A stretch of 33,943 nt of DNA from Janthinobacterium violaceinigrum (lineage in GTDB: Bacteria > Pseudomonadota > Gammaproteobacteria > Burkholderiales > Burkholderiaceae_D): the NCBI RefSeq assembly GCF_009208555.1, contig NZ_WFLI01000052.1:1-33943 (forward strand), written 5' to 3'. Position 1 is the first letter of the stretch. Each line of letters begins with the position of its first letter. Shown here piece after piece: positions 14,676 through 22,356 of this stretch. The notes beneath the pieces are model-generated. The model was not told where the DNA came from. It did no database searches and worked only from the letters and a program-made list of their open reading frames with translations. A program made the position numbers and the translations under genes.

Positions 14676-15332
14676 TTAATCCAGCGACCAAACGTATTGC
14701 ATTTGCTGCCAGCCTTGTTCCGGCTTGCCGTCTACTGTTGCCGGCTTAAATGTACAGCGGCTGATACCTTGCACCGCAGCTTTGTCCAGGTCTCTGAAGC
14801 CGCTGGACTTCACGATCTTCGAATCAGCGACCTTGCCGTCTACACCGATCAGGAACGACAGTGTCACCACACCGGTTTCCTCATTGCGCTGCGACGACTT
14901 TGGATAAGCCGGTTTTTCGCAGACACTGAAGTCAACCACGGCCGGCGTACGCACCGATTTGGCTGGTCCAGGAGTTGGCGCAGGCTGTGCAGGCGGTGCT
15001 GGCGGTGCCAATACATTCGTGGCTGGCTTCACAGCAGTCGTATTTGCAATCACGTTCTGCTGTGGTGGCGGCTGCTGCACGTTCACCTCGACTGGCGGAA
15101 TGAATGGCGGCGGTGGCGCCTTCATTTCTGGCGGCGGTGGTGGCGGTGGAAGATCCTTCGGTGGAGGCGGTTTGACTTCCTCGATAATCTTGGTTTCAAC
15201 CGGTTCCATCATTTTGGTAACTAACCGCTTGCCCAAGCCCGTCGCGATCCCGTAAGCCGCGAGAACGTGCAGCAGGACAACGACAGTTATGCCTGTGTAG
15301 TTCTTGGGACTTTTCTCGTTCGAAAAATTCAT
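14676..15332 (-). CDS. tonB: TonB energy transducer protein
   Basis: 218 residues from ATG 15332 (MNFSNEKSPKNYTGITVVVL), with ribosome site GGAGAAAG. One N-terminal membrane anchor (ITVVVLLHVLAAYGIATGLG), then a proline-rich periplasmic spacer (EEVKPPPPKDLPPPPPPPEM and APPPPFIPP), a second spacer rich in PPAPPAQPAPTPG, and the C-terminal TonB domain with KPAYPKSSQRNEETGVVTLS, DGKVADSKIVKSSGFRDLDK and CTFKPATVDGKPEQGW. It carries proton-motive energy to outer-membrane receptors for iron complexes, vitamins or sugars. First gene of the cluster. No convincing Fur box is visible upstream. Confidence 0.95.
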   Translation of the reverse strand: MNFSNEKSPKNYTGITVVVLLHVLAAYGIATGLGKRLVTKMMEPVETKIIEEVKPPPPKDLPPPPPPPEMKAPPPPFIPPVEVNVQQPPPQQNVIANTTAVKPATNVLAPPAPPAQPAPTPGPAKSVRTPAVVDFSVCEKPAYPKSSQRNEETGVVTLSFLIGVDGKVADSKIVKSSGFRDLDKAAVQGISRCTFKPATVDGKPEQGWQQMQYVWSLD

Positions 15333-15421
15333 GCCTGCTTTCTCCAAATACCATCTCTTGTCTTGCAACTGAACCCCAAAATGACGACACAAAGCTCCAG
15401 CCGTATCCGGGACGTCGCCGA

Positions 15422-15450
15422 ATTATACATACGAATTCTTTATTTTACAC
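15422..15450 (-). promoter_or_regulatory. Predicted promoter of the tonB operon
   Basis: A perfect TATAAT on the minus strand (15427-15422) follows GTGTAA (15450-15445) after 17 bases. The leader to the tonB ATG would be about 80 bases. The surroundings are AT-rich. Confidence 0.55.
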
Positions 15451-15542
15451 AGATTTTTAACGCCTAAAACCGGTTAAATTTTTGGCGCTTTTGCGCCCTG
15501 AAAACGTACTTGCTTATGTCATCTTTGCACGCTTTCGGACAT

Positions 15543-15616
15543 AAAAAAAGGCGGTCTTATCTGTTTTTTACAGCCGTTTTGGGCTACTACTGCTAAGTTC
15601 TTCCATGTGCCCATAT
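15543..15616 (-). ncRNA. Candidate small RNA or attenuated leader upstream of tonB
   Basis: On the minus strand, TTTCCA (15651-15646) and TATAAT (15628-15623) are 17 bases apart, which predicts transcription from about 15616. About 70 bases later comes an imperfect stem (GGCTGT at 15575-15570 with ACCGCC at 15555-15550, one mismatch) followed by seven Ts (15549-15543). There is no convincing ORF between. It could be an independent small RNA of about 74 nucleotides, or a long tonB leader ending in an attenuator. Prediction only. Confidence 0.4.
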
Positions 15617-15622
15617 GGCGGA

Positions 15623-15651
15623 ATTATATTTCGTGATATTCAATATGGAAA
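15623..15651 (-). promoter_or_regulatory. Predicted promoter of the candidate small RNA
   Basis: TTTCCA, 17-base spacer, TATAAT on the minus strand: four of six and six of six matches to the sigma-70 consensus. It lies in a non-coding, AT-rich stretch. Confidence 0.45.
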
Positions 15652-15761
15652 CTGCTAAATTTGGAGGAAAATCTTTCTTTTTGGAAATGTTTTGCCTCGG
15701 AACCAGACCACTTAGCCTTGCACACGCACCAAACGGGTGCGAAAGGAACTTCATCCAGGTC

Positions 15762-15790
15762 AAAAAAGACGGCCCCGGCGGCCGTTTTGA
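15762..15790 (-). terminator. Rho-independent terminator after spoVR
   Basis: On the minus strand ACGGCC, loop GCCGG, GGCCGT (15785-15769) is followed by CTTTTTTG. It lies about 85 bp after the spoVR stop. The + strand also has a short T-run after the stem, so it may work both ways. The rest of the 539-bp gap 15333-15871 holds the promoters and candidate RNA listed separately and no convincing gene. Confidence 0.8.
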
Positions 15791-15871
15791 CGCCGCCAGG
15801 CCATATTGAATTCCTATGTAGGCATAGGATGCGCTTATATTCTTGCTAAAATTCTTGCCAAGAAGATCATG

Positions 15872-17473
15872 TTATGGCCGTGCCGGCGGATCGTCGCGCC
15901 GGTTGCGCTTCTCGCGCCGGCAATTCAAGGTGCCCAGGACCACGCCCTCGGGATCGACCGTATCGAGGTGCACATCGAAGCCCCATAGCCTTGCCACGTG
16001 TTTGATCACTTCCGCCGCCTGTTGGTTCAATGGACGGCGCTGGAATTGGGTATGGCGCAAGGTCAGTGCGCGGTCGTCGCGCGTATTGACGGACCAGACC
16101 TGGATGTTCGGCTCGCGGTTGCCCAGGTTGTACTGCTCCGCCAGCTGCTGGCGCACGTAGCGGTAGCCGGCATCGTCGTGGATGGCGGAAATGGCCAGTT
16201 TCTCATTCTTGTCGTCGTCGAGCACGGCAAAGAAATGGAATTCGCGGATCAGCTGGGGCGACAGGTACTGGGCGATGAAGCTTTCATCCTTGAAATTGCG
16301 CATGGCAAAGTCCAGGCTCTTGCGCCAGTCGGTGCCGGCCATGTCGGGGAACCAGGCGCGGTCTTCGTCGGTCGGGTGCTCGCAGATGCGGCGGATGTCG
16401 CTCATCATGGCAAAACCCAGCGCATACGGATTGATGCCGCTGTAATGGGGACTGTCGATGGGCGGCTGGTAGACCACGTTGGTATGGCTTTTCAGAAACT
16501 CCATCATGAAACCGTCGCCCACCACGCCTTCGTCGTACAGCTGGTTGAGTATCGTGTAGTGCCAGAACGTGGCCCAGCCCTCGTTCATCACCTGGGTTTG
16601 CCGCTGCGGATAGAAGTACTGGGATATCTTGCGCACGATGCGCACCATCTCGCGCTGCCAGGGTTCCAGCAGCGGCGCATACTTTTCGATGAAGTACAGC
16701 AGGTTTTCCTCGGGTTCGGGCGGAAAGCGGGGCGCCGCCTTGCGCTGTTCGCCGTCATCCTCGTCCTCGTCGCGCCGGGGCAGGGTGCGCCACAGCTGGT
16801 TGATCTGCGACTGCACGTATTCTTCGCGCTCCTTCTGGCGCGCATACTCCTTCGCCATCGACAGTTTCGCGGGGCGCTTGTAGCGGTCCACGCCATAGTT
16901 CTGGATGGCGTGGCAGGAATCGAGCAGCAATTCCACGGCGTCGACGCCATGGCGCTGTTCGCATTCGGCAATGTAATTCTTGGCAAACACCATATAGTCG
17001 ATGATGGCGTCCGCATCCGTCCAGGCGCGGAACAGATAGTTGCCCTTGAAGAAGGAGTTGTGGCCGTACGCCGCATGCGCGATCACCAGCGACTGCATGG
17101 TCAGGCTGTTTTCCTCCATTAAATAGGCGATGCAAGGGTTCGAGTTGATGACGATCTCGTAGGCCAGGCCCATCTGCCCCCGCTTGTAGCTTTTCTCGGT
17201 CGACAGGAAATGCTTGCCGAACGACCAATGGTTGTACGAGACGGGCATGCCGACCGAGGTGTAGGCATCCATCATCTGCTCGGCCGTGATGATTTCCAGC
17301 TGGTTCGGATAGGTGTCGAGGCCGAACTGTTTCGCCACCCGGCGGATTTCCTCGTGGATTTGCTCGATCAGTTCGAACGTCCATTCCGACTGCTCGGGCA
17401 GGGCGTTCGGATGGCGCAGGCGCACGAACGGTTCGCCCGGGGTGTTGCTGGCGCGGTCAAAGGCTGCACTCAT
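15872..17473 (-). CDS. spoVR: SpoVR family protein (YcgB-like)
   Basis: 533 residues from ATG 17473 (MSAAFDRASNTPGEPFVRLR). The ATG forms TGATG with the yeaH stop, and the ribosome site AGGTGA lies in the end of yeaH. An alternative ATG is at 17476. The family signature regions are present: WTFELIEQIHEEIRRVAKQF, TYPNQLEIITAEQMMDAYTS, PVSYNHWSFGKHFLSTEKSY, YEIVINSNPCIAYLMEENSL and QVMNEGWATFWHYTILNQLY. Named after a Bacillus spore cortex gene, but in proteobacteria it is a stress or stationary-phase protein of unsettled biochemistry. Co-transcription with prkA and yeaH is the usual arrangement and implies a shared pathway. Conserved His and Glu residues hint at metal binding (inference). Confidence 0.94.
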   Translation of the reverse strand: MSAAFDRASNTPGEPFVRLRHPNALPEQSEWTFELIEQIHEEIRRVAKQFGLDTYPNQLEIITAEQMMDAYTSVGMPVSYNHWSFGKHFLSTEKSYKRGQMGLAYEIVINSNPCIAYLMEENSLTMQSLVIAHAAYGHNSFFKGNYLFRAWTDADAIIDYMVFAKNYIAECEQRHGVDAVELLLDSCHAIQNYGVDRYKRPAKLSMAKEYARQKEREEYVQSQINQLWRTLPRRDEDEDDGEQRKAAPRFPPEPEENLLYFIEKYAPLLEPWQREMVRIVRKISQYFYPQRQTQVMNEGWATFWHYTILNQLYDEGVVGDGFMMEFLKSHTNVVYQPPIDSPHYSGINPYALGFAMMSDIRRICEHPTDEDRAWFPDMAGTDWRKSLDFAMRNFKDESFIAQYLSPQLIREFHFFAVLDDDKNEKLAISAIHDDAGYRYVRQQLAEQYNLGNREPNIQVWSVNTRDDRALTLRHTQFQRRPLNQQAAEVIKHVARLWGFDVHLDTVDPEGVVLGTLNCRREKRNRRDDPPARP

Positions 17474-18741
17474 CATTTCACCTGTTTCTTGAACAGTTCG
17501 CGGAAGACCGGGTAGATATCGGCCGGCGTGACGATCTTTTGCATGGCGAAATGGGCGTGGTGGTCGAGCACGCCCGCGTACTGCTCCCACAGGTTTTGCT
17601 GCGGGCCGTCCGTGATCTCGACGTAGGTGTAGTACTGCACCTTGGGCATGATGGTGTTGATCAGCAACTGGCGGCACAGCACGGAATCGTTGTCCCAGTT
17701 GTCGCCGTCGGACGCCTGCGCCACATAGCTGTTCCATTGCCCGGCGCCATAGCGTTCGTCGATGATGGTATTGAGCAAGTGCAAGGCGGAGGATACGACG
17801 GTGCCGCCCGACTCGCGCGAATTGAAGAATTCATGCTCGCTCACTTCCGCGGCCGCCGTATGGTGGCGGATGAAGACCACCTCGATCTTGTCGTAGGCGC
17901 GCTTGAGGAACAGATACAGCAGGATGAAGAAGCGCTTGGCCGTATCCTTGCGCGACTCGTCCATGGAACCGGACACGTCCATGATACAGAACATCACGGC
18001 TTGCGTCATGGGCTTGGGCACCTTGATGCGGTTGCTGTAGCGCAAGTCGAACGGGTCGATGAAGGGGATGGCCAGCAGGCGCGTATGCAGGTGGTGGATC
18101 AAACGGCGCAGCTCCACCACGAGGGGATCGCTGTCGGGCACGCCTTCGTGCAGCAGTTCGGCCAGTTCTTCCTCGGCGCGCGCCAGTTGCTTGCGGGCGC
18201 CGCCGCCGACGGCGATGCGCCGGCCCAGCGCGCCGCGCAGGGAACGCAGCACATGGATGTTCGATGGCGTGCCCGACATATTGTAGCCGGCGCGCTGGTT
18301 CTTGAATTCCGTCGTGGCCGTCAGCTGGGTTTTCACCATGTGCGGCAACTCCAGGTCCTCGAAGAAATAATTCATGAATTCTTCGCGCGACAATTCGAAG
18401 ATGAAGTCGTCTTCCGTCGTCTCGTCGCTATTGCCCGCCTTGCCCCGTCCGCCGCCACCGCCGCCTTTCGGGCGGGCGATCTGGTCGCCCTTCAGGTATT
18501 CCTTGTTGCCGGGATTGACCACTTCCCATACGCCGCCATGCGCGTGGCCGAACGCGGGTTCGCCCACGTCCTTGACGGGGATGCTGACCTTCTCGCCATT
18601 CTCGACGTCCGTGATCGAGCGTCCCTTGATGGCGCGCCCCACGGCATCCTTGATCTGGCCCTTGTAACGCCGCAGGAAACGCTCGCGGTTGACGGCGGAT
18701 TTGTTCTTGCTTTGCAAGCGCCTGTCGATGAGGTATGTCAA
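17473..18741 (-). CDS. yeaH: YeaH/YhbH family protein (DUF444) with von Willebrand A-like domain
   Basis: 422 residues. I place the start at TTG 18741, giving (M)TYLIDRRLQSKNKSAVNRER, because it has a strong AAGGAGG six bases upstream and matches the N-terminus of E. coli YeaH; no ATG fits. Residues 90-105 are a glycine-rich linker (PKGGGGGGRGKAG). The C-terminal half is VWA-like: FCIMDVSGSMDESRKDTAKR holds the DxSxS metal site (D255, S257, S259), followed by VVFIRHHTAAAEV. The protein is thought to be a substrate or partner of the PrkA (YeaG) kinase in the general stress response. It is 70 bp downstream of prkA and overlaps spoVR. Confidence 0.94.
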   Translation of the reverse strand: MTYLIDRRLQSKNKSAVNRERFLRRYKGQIKDAVGRAIKGRSITDVENGEKVSIPVKDVGEPAFGHAHGGVWEVVNPGNKEYLKGDQIARPKGGGGGGRGKAGNSDETTEDDFIFELSREEFMNYFFEDLELPHMVKTQLTATTEFKNQRAGYNMSGTPSNIHVLRSLRGALGRRIAVGGGARKQLARAEEELAELLHEGVPDSDPLVVELRRLIHHLHTRLLAIPFIDPFDLRYSNRIKVPKPMTQAVMFCIMDVSGSMDESRKDTAKRFFILLYLFLKRAYDKIEVVFIRHHTAAAEVSEHEFFNSRESGGTVVSSALHLLNTIIDERYGAGQWNSYVAQASDGDNWDNDSVLCRQLLINTIMPKVQYYTYVEITDGPQQNLWEQYAGVLDHHAHFAMQKIVTPADIYPVFRELFKKQVK

Positions 18742-18811
18742 AGGGTGCCTCCTTGCTTCTCGTCTTGCGCGCCCCGCCCGTCGCCGGACGGGAGCGCGCC
18801 CGCTGTCCGCG

Positions 18812-20734
18812 CTAGGATGACTTGCGTACGCGCAAGTACCATTCGCATAACAGGCGTACCTGCTTGGCCGTGTAGCCTTTTTCCACCATGCGGGCCACGA
18901 AGTCGGCGTGCTTGTTGGCATCGTCGGCGCTGGCCTTGGCATTGAAGGAAATCACGGGCAGCAATTCCTCCGTATTCGAAAACATTTTCTTCTCGATCAC
19001 GGTGCGGAACTTTTCATAACTGGTCCAGGCGGGATTCTTGCCGCCGTTCGACGCCCGCGCGCGCAAACCGAAGTTGACGATTTCGTTGCGGAAGTCTTTC
19101 GGATTGGAAATGCCCGCCGGCTTCTCGATCTTCTCGAGTTCATTGTTCAGCGATTCGCGGTCGAAGCTTTCGCCCGTGTCCGGATCGCGGTATTCCTGGT
19201 CCTGTATCCAGAAATCGGCAAACGTCACGTAGCGGTCGAAGATGTTCTGGCCGTATTCCGAATAGCTTTCCAGGTAAGCCGTCTGGATCTCCTTGCCGAT
19301 GAATTCCACATAGCGCTGCGCCAGGTGCTCTTTTATATAGGAGAAGTAGCGCTGCTCGAGTTCCGGCGCGAACTGCTCGCGCTCGACCTGCTGTTCCAGT
19401 ACATATAATAAGTGCACAGGATTGGCGGCCACTTCGGAATTGTCAAAGTTGAACACTTTCGACAGGATCTTGAAGGCAAAGCGCGTCGACAGCCCGTTCA
19501 TGCCCTCGTCCACGCCCGCGTAATCGACGTATTCGTGCATGGACTTGGCTTTCGGGTCCGTATCCTTGAGGTTTTCGCCATCGTAGACGAGCATCTTCGA
19601 GAAGATGCTGGAGTTTTCCGGGTCTTTCAGGCGCGACAGGATGGCGAACTGCGCCATCATGCGCAGGGTGCCGGGCGCGCACGGGGCCTTGACCAGCGAG
19701 GAGTTGGCCACCAGCTTGTCGTAGATCTTGATTTCATCGGACACGCGCAGGCAGTACGGCACCTTGACTATATAGATACGGTCAAGAAACGCCTCGTTGT
19801 TGCGGTTGTTCTTGAACGTCTTCCATTCCGACTCGTTCGAGTGGGCCAGGATGATGCCGTCGAACGGAATGGCGCCGAAACCTTCCGTGCCCTTGTAATT
19901 GCCTTCCTGCGTGGCCGTCAGCAAGGGGTGCAGCACCTTGATGGGGGCCTTGAACATTTCCACGAATTCCATCAGGCCCTGGTTGGCCAGGCACAGGCCG
20001 CCCGAATAGCTGTAGGCGTCCGGGTCGTCCTGCGCATAATCTTCCAGCTTGCGGATGTCGACCTTGCCCACCAGCGAGGAAATATCCTGGTTGTTTTCAT
20101 CGCCCGGTTCCGTTTTCGAGATGGCGATCTGTTTCAGCACGGATGGATAGCGCTTGACGACGCGGAACTGGTTGATGTCGCCATTGTATTCATGCAGGCG
20201 CTTGACGGCCCACGGGCTGGGGATGTTGCGCAGGTAGCGGCGGGGGATGCCGTAATCCTCTTCCAGGATGGTGCCGTCCTCTTCCTCGTTGAACAGGCCC
20301 AGCGGCGATTCGTTGACGGGCGAGCCTTTCAGGCAGTAGAAGGGCACGTGTTCCATCAGCGACTTGAGCTTTTCCGCGATCGACGACTTGCCGCCGCCCA
20401 CTGGCCCCAGTAAATACAGGATCTGCTTGCGTTCTTCCAGGCCTTGCGCCGCGTGGCGGAAGTAGGAGACCACCTGCTCGATGACTTCCTCGGTGCCGTA
20501 GAACTCGCGGAAGGCGGGGTAGATCTTGATGATCTTGTTGGCGAAGATGCGCGACAGGCGCGTATCGTTGCGCGTGTCGACCAGCTGCGGCTCGCCGATG
20601 GCGGCCAGCATGCGTTCGGGCGCGCTGGCATACGTCAGCTTGTCCTTCTTGCACAGGGCCAAGTACTCGGTGAGCGACATTTCCTCTTCGCGGGTGCGCT
20701 CGTAGCGTGCTGCATAGTTATCAAAAATGGTCAT
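18812..20734 (-). CDS. prkA: PrkA family serine protein kinase (YeaG-like)
   Basis: 640 residues, full length. An AAA+-like N-terminal domain has the Walker A GPVGGGKSS (residues 110-118 region), then FYCLKGSPVNESPLGLF, RYLRNIPSPWAVKRLHEYNG and the Walker B-like IPFDGIILAHSNESEW. The C-terminal PrkA kinase-like domain spans about 420-640 (LSTRFAFKILSKVFNFDNSE, ARASNGGKNPAWTSYEKFRT, CEWYLRVRKSS). E. coli YeaG acts with YeaH in nitrogen starvation and stationary phase. First gene of prkA-yeaH-spoVR; the ribosome site AAAGGAC precedes the ATG. I found no clear sigma-54 promoter upstream. Confidence 0.95.
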   Translation of the reverse strand: MTIFDNYAARYERTREEEMSLTEYLALCKKDKLTYASAPERMLAAIGEPQLVDTRNDTRLSRIFANKIIKIYPAFREFYGTEEVIEQVVSYFRHAAQGLEERKQILYLLGPVGGGKSSIAEKLKSLMEHVPFYCLKGSPVNESPLGLFNEEEDGTILEEDYGIPRRYLRNIPSPWAVKRLHEYNGDINQFRVVKRYPSVLKQIAISKTEPGDENNQDISSLVGKVDIRKLEDYAQDDPDAYSYSGGLCLANQGLMEFVEMFKAPIKVLHPLLTATQEGNYKGTEGFGAIPFDGIILAHSNESEWKTFKNNRNNEAFLDRIYIVKVPYCLRVSDEIKIYDKLVANSSLVKAPCAPGTLRMMAQFAILSRLKDPENSSIFSKMLVYDGENLKDTDPKAKSMHEYVDYAGVDEGMNGLSTRFAFKILSKVFNFDNSEVAANPVHLLYVLEQQVEREQFAPELEQRYFSYIKEHLAQRYVEFIGKEIQTAYLESYSEYGQNIFDRYVTFADFWIQDQEYRDPDTGESFDRESLNNELEKIEKPAGISNPKDFRNEIVNFGLRARASNGGKNPAWTSYEKFRTVIEKKMFSNTEELLPVISFNAKASADDANKHADFVARMVEKGYTAKQVRLLCEWYLRVRKSS

Positions 20735-21303
20735 GTCAATGTCCTTTAATGTAAACCTGAACTGCCAGTCACCATGGCCGCCCGCCTGCCACTCGCCTGG
20801 GCTTGCCGTCTGAACTTTTCCTGTACCCCGTATCGATTTTTATTGTTGTTTCAAGCCCGGCTGTCTTTGCGAGTCCGGATTGCCCGGACCAAAAAACTGG
20901 CGCTTGATGCCGTGTGCTGACGTGGCCAGCCGGCTTTTTTTCACTGTTGATAGCGCTTGTTGCACCTACTTTTACCCCATGAAATTTATTATTGCTCTAA
21001 AGGATCAGGAAGTCAAAAGATATGTCAGCATATCCTTAATACTTGTTTGTAAATTGTTGATTTAATTGGATAAAACATCAAATTTTCCAGCGATTTCAAT
21101 GAACCTTTTTGTGCCTTTTAAACCATCATACGACAATTCGCTGGCGCGTGCCGGTGCCGGCCATGGCGCTGCCGCGGCCAGCGCCGTGGCGCCCGGGCGC
21201 CGGTGAGGCGGGCCATCTTGCGCTAAGATGCCTGCATGTTTGATGGCCCTACGCGCCCCGCGTGCCTGCCAGCATTGTTATCGACACCCTATAAGGAACA
21301 CCC
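20735..21303. other. 569-bp non-coding gap between divergent prkA and add
   Basis: The gap should hold the promoters of both operons. Its middle (about 20960-21130) is AT-rich. GTCCGG-ATTGC-CCGGAC at about 20873-20889 is a short hairpin. Near add, CCATGGCGCTG and CAGCGCCGTGG (21161-21189) form an 11-bp stem with one G-T pair around CCGCGGC, and GGCGCCCGGGCGCC (21188-21201) is a perfect 14-bp palindrome that competes with it. A possible add -10 is TAAGAT at about 21224-21229. No gene was recognised here. Confidence 0.5.
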
Positions 21304-22335
21304 ATGATGAACCCACAATTGCGCGCGATCGTACGCGGCATGCCGAAGGCCGAGCTGCATATCCATATCGAAGGCTCGCTGGAACCGGAATTGATTTTCG
21401 CACTGGCCGAACGCAATGGCGTGCCACTGGGTTATGAATCGGTGGAACACTTGCGCAGCGCCTATGCTTTTACGGATTTGCAGTCTTTTCTCGACATTTA
21501 TTACGCTGGCGCAAGCGTGCTCTTGAAAGAGCAGGATTTCTACGACATGACGCGCGCCTATCTGCTGCGCGCCGAGGCCGATAACGTCTTGCACACGGAA
21601 ATATTCTTCGATCCGCAAACGCACACGGCGCGCGGCGTGCCCATCGCCGACGTGATCAACGGCATCTACCGCGCCTGCCAGGACAGTCCCGTCAGCGCGG
21701 CCCTGATCCTGTGCTTCCTGCGCCATTTGAGCGAAGCGGAAGCCATCGAGACCCTGGAAGATGCCTTGCCGCACCGCGACAAATTCATCGGTATCGGTCT
21801 CGATTCCTCGGAAGTGGGCAACCCGCCCGAGAAATTCTCGCGCGTGTTTGCCCGTTGCCGCGAGCTGGGCCTGCACCTGGTGGCCCACGCGGGCGAGGAG
21901 GGCCCGCCCGCCTACATCCGCACGGCGCTCGACGACCTGCAGGTGGAACGCATCGACCACGGCGTGCGCTGCCTGGAAGACGCGGAACTGACGGCCCGCC
22001 TGGCGCGCGAACAGGTCGCGCTGACCGTGTGCCCGCTGTCGAACACCAAGCTGCGCGTGTTTGACCAGATGCATGACCATAACCTGGTGCAACTGCTCGA
22101 CGCGGGCCTGCTGGTGACGGTGAACTCGGACGATCCCGCGTATTTCGGCGGCTACATGAACGACAATTTCGACGCCATCTTCGATGCCTTGCCGCTGGGC
22201 CTGTCCCACGCGCAGCGCCTGGCGCGCAACGGTTTCATCGCCGCCTTCCTGCCGCAGGCGCAGAAAGACGCCTTCCTCGCGACCGTCGATGCGTATTTCG
22301 CGCAGCACGCCGCCGCCCACGGCAGCGCGCAGTAA
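21304..22335 (+). CDS. add: Adenosine deaminase family protein, probably adenine deaminase
   Basis: 343 residues. The zinc-dependent amidohydrolase motifs are complete: ELHIHIEGSLEPELIF (metal-binding HxH), LHLVAHAGEEGPPAYI (catalytic Glu and His), VERIDHGVRCLED and the metal Asp in VTVNSDDPAYFGGYMNDNF. The ending SDDPAYFGGY is typical of the adenine deaminase branch (Aah1-like) rather than true adenosine deaminase, so the likely reaction is adenine to hypoxanthine plus ammonia in purine salvage. The symbol add is used as commonly annotated. AAGGAA lies five bases before ATG 21304 and eight before a second ATG (21307), either of which may be used. It is followed by the permease gene after 21 bp. 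Confidence 0.92.
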   Translation: MMNPQLRAIVRGMPKAELHIHIEGSLEPELIFALAERNGVPLGYESVEHLRSAYAFTDLQSFLDIYYAGASVLLKEQDFYDMTRAYLLRAEADNVLHTEIFFDPQTHTARGVPIADVINGIYRACQDSPVSAALILCFLRHLSEAEAIETLEDALPHRDKFIGIGLDSSEVGNPPEKFSRVFARCRELGLHLVAHAGEEGPPAYIRTALDDLQVERIDHGVRCLEDAELTARLAREQVALTVCPLSNTKLRVFDQMHDHNLVQLLDAGLLVTVNSDDPAYFGGYMNDNFDAIFDALPLGLSHAQRLARNGFIAAFLPQAQKDAFLATVDAYFAQHAAAHGSAQ

Positions 22336-22356
22336 CTCTATAAAGACCCGCCGCCC

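Noticed and set aside
15333..15660. Fur box before tonB
   Set aside because: AT-rich segments are present, but no stretch gave a convincing match to the 19-bp Fur consensus.
15615..15849. Two short overlapping + strand ORFs in the tonB-spoVR gap
   Set aside because: No ribosome sites of note, unusual composition and no membrane or domain pattern; they cross the terminator stem.
20925..20945. Possible terminator GGCCAGCCGGC followed by a T-run on the + strand
   Set aside because: The stem is too weak and there is no + strand gene upstream that would need it.
20735..21303. Sigma-54 promoter for prkA
   Set aside because: Looked for TGGCAC-N5-TTGC on the minus strand because E. coli yeaGH uses such control; only AGGCAC without a proper -12 element was found near 21110.
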